From: Lachnospiraceae bacterium
Lineage (GTDB): Bacteria; Bacillota; Clostridia; Lachnospirales; Lachnospiraceae
Assembly: GCA_900754855.1 (NCBI GenBank)
Contig: CAAEEI010000003.1
Coordinates: 1-6,083, forward strand
Direction of reading: 5' to 3'
Length of the DNA: 6,083 nucleotides
Within the stretch, counting starts at the first letter, position 1, and every line of letters begins with the position of its first letter. Shown in pieces: positions 1-4,626 of this stretch. The notes under the pieces were generated by a model that was not told where the DNA came from, searched no databases, and saw only the letters and a list, made by a program, of their open reading frames with translations. Made by a program: the position numbers and the translations under genes.

Positions 1-735
1 AACCAGCATGGTCATTGCCAACGGTAAAATTTTAGGACATACTGCATCTAAAAAGCTTTCCTGAATGCTGTATGTGGATGTGGACGATGCGATTTCGATA
101 CCACAGATACAGGTGACATAATTTACGATCAGACCACCCATCACCATACAACCCATGATGGAAGCGCCCTTGATCAGTTTATTTAATATTCCCTTTTCCA
201 GGAAATCCATGATGGCTTCACTGCCGGCTTTATATCCAAACATAAAGTTCCAGTAGGATAACGCATAGGCAGCTACCACGATAACCACGCCATAAATCAA
301 TGCGCCCCATACGTTTCCGCCGCCGGATCTGGTCAGGTCAATACACACTGCCAGAAGAATCGGGATCACCACGCCCTGCCAGATGGTATCGCCCATGCCG
401 GCAAGAGGTCCCATGAGGGATGTCTTTAAGTTAGTAATAAATTCGCCCGGAATATTTTCTCCCATGGCCTTTTGTTCTTCCAAAGCGATGGCCATACCAA
501 GAATACATGCACCAAATTCGATATGAACATTGAAGAATTCAATTTCCCGTTTCATCACTTCTTTTTGTTTTTCCGGTTCACCCCGATAAAGGAAGCTGAT
601 GATTACGGAGAACATATGGGCAACAACCTGTCCCATCATTCTTTCATAGTTATAACAGGTCTGTGGGAAAGTTTCCCAGACCAGCCACGCTTTAATCAAC
701 GCGGATTTTGGAATTAATCTTTTTTTGTTTTCCAT
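1..735 (-). CDS. PTS mannose/fructose/sorbose-family EIID component (C-terminus cut by window)
   Basis: Membrane subunit that, with EIIC, forms the sugar channel of a mannose-family phosphotransferase system. The frame starts with ATG at 735 and is open for 245 codons to the window edge; family members are about 270-285 residues, so only the last few tens are missing. Family hallmarks seen: NYERM at residues 29-33, FFNVH at 67-71 (usually FFNTH), and SLMGPLAGMGD at 106-116, followed by hydrophobic stretches near 120-132, 143-160 and 190-212. The start lies 2 nt after the EIIC stop codon. Its AGGAGG (746-751, 10 nt upstream) is inside the EIIC coding end, so translation is probably coupled. 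It is the last PTS gene visible in the operon. Substrate is not readable from sequence; family assignment is very secure. Confidence 0.96.
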   Translation of the reverse strand, partial: MENKKRLIPKSALIKAWLVWETFPQTCYNYERMMGQVVAHMFSVIISFLYRGEPEKQKEVMKREIEFFNVHIEFGACILGMAIALEEQKAMGENIPGEFITNLKTSLMGPLAGMGDTIWQGVVIPILLAVCIDLTRSGGGNVWGALIYGVVIVVAAYALSYWNFMFGYKAGSEAIMDFLEKGILNKLIKGASIMGCMVMGGLIVNYVTCICGIEIASSTSTYSIQESFLDAVCPKILPLAMTMLV

Positions 736-737
736 AA

Positions 738-1544
738 TCAGTCGTCCTCCTCATCGTCTTCATCATCGTACTCTGCCCCGTTTACTGTCGCTGCTGTCGG
801 GAGCTTTGCATCAGTAACCTGTACATAAACCACAGCTACAAGGAAAGCAATGATACCTAAAGTTAATAATGGCAGACCGGAATATACGGCCAGCAGGAAT
901 CCTGCAAATAAGAAAATCTTGGATTCTCCTTTATAGATGTACTGTAAGGTGATGGCAATACCAAGACAAGGCATCAGGCCACCGATAATCTGGAACACAG
1001 TCAGCACTTTACCGCTCAATAAATCCAGAATATTGGAAATGTAATTTGCACCAAAATATGCCGCAAGGGTACACGGTATGGCCGTCATCAGGAAACACAT
1101 GATCTGCGGGAAGAGAACATTGGCCCTCCAGATTTTTTTGTATTCTCCTTTTTCAATATACTTATCTGCCATATGCACAAAGGCACAGTCAAAAGTCATT
1201 CTTCCTGCCCATACGATGGTTCCCAGAATACCGATAGGAACAGCGATTGCCAGAGCCGTATCTGCATCCAGACCGCCACAGATGGCATAAGCCGTACCTA
1301 AAACACCGGCAAGCCCCATATCCGCCGGCATGGAACCACCCGCAGACATAAAACCAAGATAAACCAGGTTGATCGTTGCTCCGATCACCGCTCCCTGTAC
1401 CGGATCACCTAAAATACATCCGACCAGAGTACCGCAGACCAGCGGTCTTTGTAAGGACCACAGTCCCACGAAAGGCAAGTTACCTACTGCAAGCCAGTAA
1501 ACCACTCCACAAAGGATGGCCTGCACTAACGTCATGTTTCCCAT
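738..1544 (-). CDS. PTS mannose/fructose/sorbose-family EIIC component with acidic C-terminal tail
   Basis: Integral membrane EIIC subunit of the same mannose-family PTS, 268 residues, the usual family length. It is strongly hydrophobic with several membrane segments. Typical family signatures include LQRPLV (31-36) followed by GDPVQGAVIGATINLVYLG (47-65) and the GSMPADMGLAGVLGTA stretch (70-85). Start at ATG 1544 (MGNMTL) is chosen because an excellent AGGAGG lies 7 nt upstream (1552-1557); Met4 is too far from it. The last eleven residues (258-268, EYDDEDDEEDD) form an acidic tail not needed for the transporter fold as far as is known. Its Glu-Glu codons GAG GAG form the Shine-Dalgarno of the EIID gene. 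It is separated from EIIB by 129 bases, unlike the tight junctions elsewhere in the operon. Substrate unknown. Confidence 0.96.
   Translation of the reverse strand: MGNMTLVQAILCGVVYWLAVGNLPFVGLWSLQRPLVCGTLVGCILGDPVQGAVIGATINLVYLGFMSAGGSMPADMGLAGVLGTAYAICGGLDADTALAIAVPIGILGTIVWAGRMTFDCAFVHMADKYIEKGEYKKIWRANVLFPQIMCFLMTAIPCTLAAYFGANYISNILDLLSGKVLTVFQIIGGLMPCLGIAITLQYIYKGESKIFLFAGFLLAVYSGLPLLTLGIIAFLVAVVYVQVTDAKLPTAATVNGAEYDDEDDEEDD
745..761 (-). repeat. 17-bp junction repeat, copy 1 (EIIC/EIID)
   Basis: Minus-strand GAAGACGATGAGGAGGA, identical to the copy at 2160-2176. Both copies are in the same reading frame (Glu-Asp-Asp-Glu-Glu) and both include the ribosome binding site of the next gene. 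Confidence 0.9.
746..751 (-). promoter_or_regulatory. Ribosome binding site of EIID inside the EIIC acidic tail
   Basis: AGGAGG on the minus strand, 10 nt before the EIID ATG at 735. It is read in frame as part of the terminal Asp/Glu codons of EIIC (GAT GAG GAG GAC GAC, then TGA). Ribosomes finishing EIIC would cover this site, which suggests coupled translation. Confidence 0.85.
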
Positions 1545-1673
1545 TTTCTTTCCTCCTTTTTTTCTTTTGCAGCGTTGCGACCTTCTTCAGTCTCTCTGCT
1601 GCGGTTTGCCTGTTTCTTTTTTCTTTTATGGTAAAGCTAGTATTATATCCTGTCTTTTTCCATGCTTCTGTTC
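1545..1673 (-). promoter_or_regulatory. EIIB-EIIC intergenic gap with a perfect -10 hexamer (possible internal promoter)
   Basis: A 129-base gap in an otherwise tightly packed operon. On the minus strand it carries TATAAT at 1642-1647, but the hexamer 17 bp upstream (CAGAAG, 1665-1670) is a poor -35, so promoter activity is uncertain. A weak 5-bp inverted repeat GCAGC/GCTGC (1569-1573 and 1598-1602) encloses a 24-nt loop. No T-run terminator is seen, so read-through from EIIB is expected. The strand is very purine-rich close to the EIIC ribosome binding site. No plausible small gene: the one ATG frame (from 1663) closes after six codons. Confidence 0.35.
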
Positions 1674-2153
1674 TCAGACATAATCTTTCGCTTCAATGAC
1701 CTGCTGTTCCGGAACAAGCTGATAATATACATGCACCCCTTTATCCAGCAGATGCTTAATGGACGCAATCTCATCCGGCGCACAGGCTACATTTTTAATA
1801 AATGGGGTTCTTTCGCCCCGCAGCCCCATTCCACCGAGATTTACTGCCTCAAAGGTACATCCCAGATCCACCATCCGGGCGTAGGTATTCGGTGTCTTGG
1901 TCAGCACCATAATCTTTTCGCTGGCTTCTTTGGACGGCCTTTGTAGAATATCTGCCCCTTTTTCCGTGGAATAGACATTACATCTTACGCCATTGGGCGC
2001 CAGCGCTTTGATGACTCTCTTATTAAAAGAATCATTGGCCACCTCATCATCCACAATGATGATTCTGTTTACATTTAAACTTGGCGTCCAGACCGATACC
2101 ACTTCTCCATGGATCAGTCGGTCATCCACTCTTGCTAAAACGATATTTTTCAT
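1674..2153 (-). CDS. PTS mannose/fructose/sorbose-family EIIB component
   Basis: Cytoplasmic phosphocarrier that takes phosphate from EIIA and passes it to the sugar during transport; 159 residues, normal length. The phosphorylation motif RVDDRLIHGEVV spans residues 8-19, with His15 as the expected phospho-histidine. NLGGMG (105-110) followed by an R-G-E-R-x-P segment and the VYYQLVPE segment (132-139) are also typical. The residue after HG is Glu17, where Gln is the common choice (HGQV). The ATG overlaps the stop of EIIA (ATGA, 2150-2153). Its AGGAGG (2161-2166, 7 nt upstream) lies in the EIIA acidic tail, so translational coupling is likely. Specificity cannot be read from the protein; the family call is secure. 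Confidence 0.96.
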   Translation of the reverse strand: MKNIVLARVDDRLIHGEVVSVWTPSLNVNRIIIVDDEVANDSFNKRVIKALAPNGVRCNVYSTEKGADILQRPSKEASEKIMVLTKTPNTYARMVDLGCTFEAVNLGGMGLRGERTPFIKNVACAPDEIASIKHLLDKGVHVYYQLVPEQQVIEAKDYV

Positions 2154-2590
2154 TCTTCTTCCTCCTCATCGTCTTCTTCTGCATCCTCTGCATTGAACAT
2201 ATCGTTAACATATTTTATCGTTCCTGCTCCCTCTTCCATGAGATTTCTGCAAATCTCCTCCGCACTCATATCCATGTAGCGATCCATCATGGCAAGAACG
2301 GCAAGAGAGAGGTTGATACCCGTTAAATGATGAAATTGAAATTCTCTCATGAGATCAACAATGGTATTAAATGGGCTTCCATGGAACACATCCGAAAGAA
2401 ACAGCACTTCCATATCCTCCGGCGTTGTTTCCAGTTCTGCCTGAAGCTTTGCTCTTAAATCATCCACGGTTTCTTCCGGAAACAATCCATAATATACAAG
2501 ATCTTTTTGTTCACCGGTCAGCATCTGCACGCTGTCTACCAGACCTTCGGAGAATCTTCCGTGTGAAACGACAACGATCTTAACACTCAT
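2150..2590 (-). CDS. PTS mannose/fructose-family EIIA component with acidic C-terminal tail
   Basis: Cytoplasmic EIIA domain protein that receives phosphate from HPr and hands it to EIIB. 146 residues, matching single-domain EIIA proteins. VVVSHG at residues 6-11 contains the expected phospho-His10. SDVFHGSPFN (66-75) corresponds to the conserved D-x-x-G-G-S-P-x-N loop, with His in place of the first Gly, and GINLSLAVLAMM (91-102) to the G-x-N-L-P segment. Start ATG 2590 is chosen because AGGAGGG (2599-2605) sits 8 nt upstream and MSVKIVVVSHG matches family N-termini; an in-frame ATG at 2692 would add a 34-residue extension with no domain character. The last 12 residues (EDAEEDDEEEEE) are acidic, and their codons create the EIIB ribosome binding site. 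First gene of the PTS operon, divergent from the aldolase gene. Confidence 0.95.
   Translation of the reverse strand: MSVKIVVVSHGRFSEGLVDSVQMLTGEQKDLVYYGLFPEETVDDLRAKLQAELETTPEDMEVLFLSDVFHGSPFNTIVDLMREFQFHHLTGINLSLAVLAMMDRYMDMSAEEICRNLMEEGAGTIKYVNDMFNAEDAEEDDEEEEE
2160..2176 (-). repeat. 17-bp junction repeat, copy 2 (EIIA/EIIB)
   Basis: Second exact copy of GAAGACGATGAGGAGGA, at the 3' end of the EIIA gene. It encodes part of the acidic tail and holds the EIIB Shine-Dalgarno. Confidence 0.9.
2161..2166 (-). promoter_or_regulatory. Ribosome binding site of EIIB inside the EIIA acidic tail
   Basis: AGGAGG on the minus strand, 7 nt upstream of the EIIB ATG at 2153. It is read in the EIIA frame as GAG GAG GAA, part of the poly-Glu end. 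Together with the ATGA start/stop overlap it indicates coupled translation of EIIA and EIIB. Confidence 0.85.
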
Positions 2591-2600
2591 TTTCCTTTCC

Positions 2601-2647
2601 CTCCTGTAACAACATCTCTGTGTTTTTTTATTTTTCGTTAACAGGAG
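2601..2647 (-). promoter_or_regulatory. Inverted repeat pairing with the EIIA ribosome binding site
   Basis: CTCCTGT at 2601-2607 is the exact reverse complement of ACAGGAG at 2641-2647. Three more pairs (2608-2610 with 2637-2639) follow after one bulged base (2640), around a loop of about 26 nt. In minus-strand RNA the 3' arm contains the AGGAG of the EIIA Shine-Dalgarno. The predicted transcription start (near 2639) would leave most of the 5' arm untranscribed, so the structure could only form in a longer transcript, or the repeat may act as DNA. Confidence 0.35.
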
Positions 2648-2675
2648 TATAACATCAAAACCTTTCCGGTTTTCA
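2646..2675 (-). promoter_or_regulatory. Putative promoter of the PTS operon (extended -10)
   Basis: On the minus strand TGT precedes TATACT (-10 at 2646-2651), giving a TGn extended -10. The -35 region is weak: TGAAAA at 2670-2675 with an 18-bp spacer. A weak -35 plus an array of repeats upstream suggests dependence on an activator. The predicted start near 2639 gives a leader of about 49 nt before the EIIA ATG. Confidence 0.55.
2657..2673. promoter_or_regulatory. Perfect inverted repeat over the PTS promoter (candidate operator)
   Basis: AAAACC-N5-GGTTTT, 6-bp arms with a 5-bp gap, located between the putative -10 and -35 of the PTS promoter. A protein bound here would block RNA polymerase. 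It does not fit the catabolite (cre) consensus well. The regulator is unknown. Confidence 0.45.
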
Positions 2676-2682
2676 CAGACCA

Positions 2683-2692
2683 TTTCGCGCAA
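2683..2692 (+). repeat. Degenerate copy of the CTTTACGCAA element
   Basis: TTTCGCGCAA, 7 of 10 matches to CTTTACGCAA, lying 44 bp to the left of the next copy. Centred about 48 bp upstream of the predicted PTS transcription start, a usual place for an activator site. Confidence 0.35.
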
Positions 2693-2723
2693 TCCTACGA
2701 AAAAAAAATCACTGCATTGCGGT

Positions 2724-2749
2724 AACCTTTACGCAAAACCTTTACGCAA
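2724..2749 (+). repeat. Exact tandem 13-bp repeat (2 x AACCTTTACGCAA)
   Basis: Two perfect, adjoining copies of AACCTTTACGCAA (2724-2736 and 2737-2749). A related inverted half, TTGCGGTAA, abuts on the left (2716-2724, sharing one base). Position in the divergent promoter region makes a regulator binding site the best explanation. Confidence 0.6.
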
Positions 2750-2782
2750 ACTTACCTTTTTTGTCCATAGATTTACACTAAG

Positions 2783-2792
2783 CTTTACGCAA
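2783..2792 (+). repeat. Third exact CTTTACGCAA copy
   Basis: CTTTACGCAA, identical to the core of the tandem repeat, 43 bp to the right of the second tandem copy. It lies about 93 bp upstream of the predicted aldolase transcription start. Confidence 0.55.
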
Positions 2793-2840
2793 TTTTCTTT
2801 TTCACATCCCACATTTTTTTCGCATCCAGCAGCGCAATCC

Positions 2841-2874
2841 CTGACGGTTTTTCCACCGAATTTTTATCTATAAT
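2841..2874 (+). promoter_or_regulatory. Putative promoter of the aldolase gene
   Basis: A consensus -10 TATAAT lies at 2869-2874, but no good -35 stands 16-18 bp upstream. Alternatively CTGACG (2841-2846) with an 18-bp spacer serves TATCTA (2865-2870). Either version is incomplete, which fits an activated promoter. Predicted start is near 2881, giving a leader of about 90 nt. Confidence 0.5.
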
Positions 2875-2880
2875 GAGGAC

Positions 2881-2930
2881 AGCTTGAAACAAAGCGCAAA
2901 AGCCCGCAAAACGGGGCTGAGCTTGAAACA
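2881..2930 (+). promoter_or_regulatory. Aldolase 5' leader with direct repeat and small hairpin
   Basis: AGCTTGAAACA occurs at 2881-2891 and again at 2920-2930. Between them AGCCC (2901-2905) can pair with GGGCT (2914-2918). The hairpin is short and lacks a T-run, so it is not a terminator. It matches no riboswitch that I recognise. Confidence 0.3.
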
Positions 2931-2970
2931 CGAAAACTGAGGATTCAACATAAAAAAGGAGAATGACACA

Positions 2971-3804
2971 ATGAAAATTGCAAATGGATTTGACCTGATG
3001 AATTATGCCAGAGAAAACGGGTACATGCTTCCTGCCTTTAATACCACGAATCTGGAAATGACTTTTGCCATTGCCAAAGGATTAAACCGGGCCGGTCTTC
3101 CGGGCTATATTCAGATTTCTTCCAATAATCTGCGGTTATCTGACCCGGAAACCATCGTTTACCTGACAAAAAAAGCATTAAAAGACAGCGATGTCCCTGT
3201 CGCCTTACATCTTGACCACGGCAAATCTTATGAACACGTCAAAGCCTGTGTGGACGCCGGATTTACTTCGATTATGATCGACGCTTCTTCTCTTCCTTTT
3301 GAAGAAAACATTAAAGAAGTGCAACGAGCCGTAAATTACTGTCATTTTTATGGGGTTCCGGTAGAAGCGGAACTGGGTTTTTTACAGGGAAAAGAAGAAG
3401 ACATCGTCAATGAAGCCGATGCAAAGACAGACCCGGATATGGTTCTGGATTTCGTTAACCGCACGGGCTGCGACCTTCTTGCCGTTTCCGTGGGAAACGT
3501 GCACGGACTGGATATAGAACCGAAAGTCGATCTGCCTTTATTAAAGAAAATTTCCGAGATTTCCCCGGTTCCTCTGGTTTTACATGGGGGTTCCGGTATC
3601 CCGTTTTCAATCGTACAGGAAGCCAGACAGTACGGTTTATTGAAAATCAATTATGGTTCTGATTTAAGAAAAGCCTTTGTTTCCACTTTCGGAAAAGCTT
3701 ATGAAAAAAATCACAATACTGCCAGCGTTATTGAATTAAGCATAGAATCTGTAGAAAATGTTGCCAGCAAAGCAGAAGAATTAGTAAAAATCATTAACGC
3801 CTGA
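2971..3804 (+). CDS. Class II ketose-bisphosphate aldolase (fructose- or tagatose-bisphosphate type)
   Basis: Zinc-dependent aldolase of the FbaA/GatY/KbaY family, which splits a ketose 1,6-bisphosphate into dihydroxyacetone phosphate and glyceraldehyde 3-phosphate. 277 residues, near the Bacillus FbaA and GatY/KbaY length. Seen: LHLDHG at 79-84 with catalytic Asp82 and zinc ligand His83; SIMIDAS (100-106); VEAELG (131-136); SVGNVHG (173-179) with zinc ligand His178; LVLHGGSGIP (202-211) with zinc ligand His205; and the phosphate-binding loop KINYGSDLR (225-233), where Thr is more usual than Ser230. AGLPGYIQISSNN (41-53) differs from the common PVIIQxS pattern, suggesting a subfamily. AAGGAG at 2956-2961, 9 nt upstream, supports the start. 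Divergent from a PTS operon, so it probably serves that sugar's pathway; no kinase or isomerase is in view. Substrate uncertain. Confidence 0.93.
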   Translation: MKIANGFDLMNYARENGYMLPAFNTTNLEMTFAIAKGLNRAGLPGYIQISSNNLRLSDPETIVYLTKKALKDSDVPVALHLDHGKSYEHVKACVDAGFTSIMIDASSLPFEENIKEVQRAVNYCHFYGVPVEAELGFLQGKEEDIVNEADAKTDPDMVLDFVNRTGCDLLAVSVGNVHGLDIEPKVDLPLLKKISEISPVPLVLHGGSGIPFSIVQEARQYGLLKINYGSDLRKAFVSTFGKAYEKNHNTASVIELSIESVENVASKAEELVKIINA

Positions 3805-3840
3805 TTTTAATTATACTTTCCATATATATTCCCTTTATAC

Positions 3841-3899
3841 AAAAAGAGGCTGCACACTGATCGTTCTTTCTCGTTCAATCGGTGTGCAGCCTCTCTTTT
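3841..3899. terminator. Bidirectional intrinsic terminator between aldolase and acetyltransferase genes
   Basis: A long near-perfect stem: 3845-3861 pairs with 3878-3894 (17 bp including one G-T pair), loop 3862-3877. It is followed by TTTT on the plus side (3896-3899) and by TTTTT (3841-3845 read in reverse) on the minus side. It sits between two convergent genes and can end both transcripts. The loop holds TCGTTC twice (3861-3866, 3871-3876). Confidence 0.92.
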
Positions 3900-3910
3900 C
3901 GGGCCCCTTT

Positions 3911-4546
3911 TCAGACCCTTTGTTCCCTGAGCTGATAAGCATAAATAAAGAAGTTCATTTTTGCCCTCTGCCCTTTAATATCAAAAACATGCTCTTTTTC
4001 CTGCTGTCTGGTCATCCCTTGATGTTCATAAAAACCATAGTTACAGCTTGTATCGGTAAACAGATAAAACTCATCCAGATCCTGTTCTTTCATATAAGCA
4101 AGGGCCGATTGAAACAGCATCTTTCCCACGCCTTTTCCACGACAGGCAGCATCTACGGCAAAGAGCGCCAATTCAGCCGGATACTCGCCCGGACATTCTT
4201 TTAACAGCTCCTGATCAATCCCGTTGACGCTTTGGAAAATTTTAGATACTTTTCTTCCCTCTCCGGAAAATAATAACGAGGCAATCGCACCGATCTGCCG
4301 CATCCGATTTCCCAGAGGGCATCTGTGTTTCGCCTTATGATTCACCAGAATAATCCCCACCGGTTTCCCTTCCTCAACAGCCACACGGGAAAATGTATAA
4401 TTTGTCAGGCAGCTGGTCAGAAATACCCTGGCCAGTTTCTGCGCCGTTTTCGGACTGCTGAAATCATCGTAATGCCATGTTTTTCTGATTATATTTTCCA
4501 AAACTTTAAAATCTTCTTTTCGGTACTCTCTTAATGTAATCTGCAT
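3911..4546 (-). CDS. GNAT-family N-acetyltransferase
   Basis: Predicted cytoplasmic acetyl-CoA-dependent acetyltransferase, 211 residues. The core GNAT fold is in the second half: strand ALFAVDA (127-133), the acetyl-CoA pyrophosphate loop RGKGVGK (136-142, R-G-x-G-x-G type), the following helix, and GFYEHQGM (171-178) with Tyr173 at the usual general-acid position. The N-terminal REYRKED (6-12) opens the domain as is common. ATG 4546 is chosen over 4573 because AAGGAG (4554-4559) lies 7 nt upstream, and 4573 is only about 3 nt from the predicted transcript start. The gene is divergent from a MerR regulator and its promoter has a MerR-type 19-bp spacer, so ligand-induced expression is likely. 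The acceptor could be a polyamine, drug or other amine; I cannot name it. Confidence 0.93.
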   Translation of the reverse strand: MQITLREYRKEDFKVLENIIRKTWHYDDFSSPKTAQKLARVFLTSCLTNYTFSRVAVEEGKPVGIILVNHKAKHRCPLGNRMRQIGAIASLLFSGEGRKVSKIFQSVNGIDQELLKECPGEYPAELALFAVDAACRGKGVGKMLFQSALAYMKEQDLDEFYLFTDTSCNYGFYEHQGMTRQQEKEHVFDIKGQRAKMNFFIYAYQLREQRV

Positions 4547-4557
4547 ATGTATTCTCC

Positions 4558-4587
4558 TTGACTTTTTTCTCATTTCCCCTGTATCAT
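4558..4587 (+). promoter_or_regulatory. Putative promoter of the MerR-family regulator
   Basis: TTGACT (4558-4563), 18-bp spacer, TATCAT (4582-4587); five of six consensus matches in each hexamer. Predicted start near 4594, about 33 nt before the ATG at 4627. Its -10 occupies nearly the same bases as the -10 of the opposite-strand acetyltransferase promoter. Confidence 0.65.
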
Positions 4588-4613
4588 AAACTATACAGTA
4601 AGTGTAATGTCAA
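4583..4613 (-). promoter_or_regulatory. MerR-type promoter of the acetyltransferase gene (19-bp spacer)
   Basis: On the minus strand a perfect TTGACA (-35, 4608-4613) is followed by exactly 19 bp (4589-4607) and TATGAT (-10, 4583-4588). MerR-family activators are known to act on promoters with over-long 19-20 bp spacers by twisting the DNA so polymerase can engage both hexamers. The spacer carries a dyad. Predicted start near 4576. Confidence 0.78.
4594..4606. promoter_or_regulatory. Candidate MerR-family operator
   Basis: TACA-N5-TGTA inverted repeat centred at the middle of the 19-bp spacer. It also covers the predicted start of the regulator's own transcript, so the bound regulator should repress its own gene while priming the acetyltransferase gene. 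Confidence 0.65.
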
Positions 4614-4626
4614 CAGGAGAATTATC

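Larger units (their letters stand above)
2591..2970. promoter_or_regulatory. Divergent control region between the PTS operon and the aldolase gene
   Basis: A 380-bp stretch without a gene. It holds divergent promoters for the PTS (left, minus) and the aldolase (right, plus), two kinds of candidate operator (listed separately), homopolymeric A/T tracts near 2622-2635, 2700-2708 and 2814-2820, and an aldolase leader with an 11-bp direct repeat. No sigma-54 (-24/-12) promoter with GG and GC at the required spacing was seen, although many mannose-family PTS operons in Firmicutes use one. Confidence 0.8.

Noticed and set aside
1376..2326. Plus-strand open frames opposite the PTS genes
   Set aside because: They are antisense to clearly conserved EIIA, EIIB and EIIC genes, encode low-complexity protein without family features, and lack ribosome sites.
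2591..2692. Longer EIIA start at ATG 2692
   Set aside because: It would add 34 residues unlike the family and read through the promoter and candidate operator; the ATG at 2590 has a strong ribosome site and matches family N-termini.
2683..2792. Repeats as the start of a CRISPR array
   Set aside because: Units are 10-13 bp, two are directly adjoining, and there are no regular unique spacers or cas genes.
2591..2970. Sigma-54 promoter or catabolite (cre) site in the PTS control region
   Set aside because: Expected for many mannose-family PTS operons, but I found no GG-N10-GC arrangement of convincing quality and no good cre consensus on either strand.
2963..2974. Three-codon mini-ORF (ATG ACA CAA TGA) overlapping the aldolase start
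   Set aside because: Only 1 nt from the ribosome site, too close for initiation; the ATGA overlap is probably chance.
3861..3876. TCGTTC direct repeat in the terminator loop
   Set aside because: Very short and in an unconstrained loop; no reason to think it is more than chance.
4547..4573. Longer acetyltransferase start at ATG 4573
   Set aside because: No ribosome site, and it lies about 3 nt from the predicted transcript start; ATG 4546 has AAGGAG at good spacing.
4558..4626. Longer MerR-regulator start at ATG 4558
   Set aside because: It falls in the promoter's -35 and extends the protein beyond the normal MerR N-terminus; ATG 4627 has AGGAG at good spacing.
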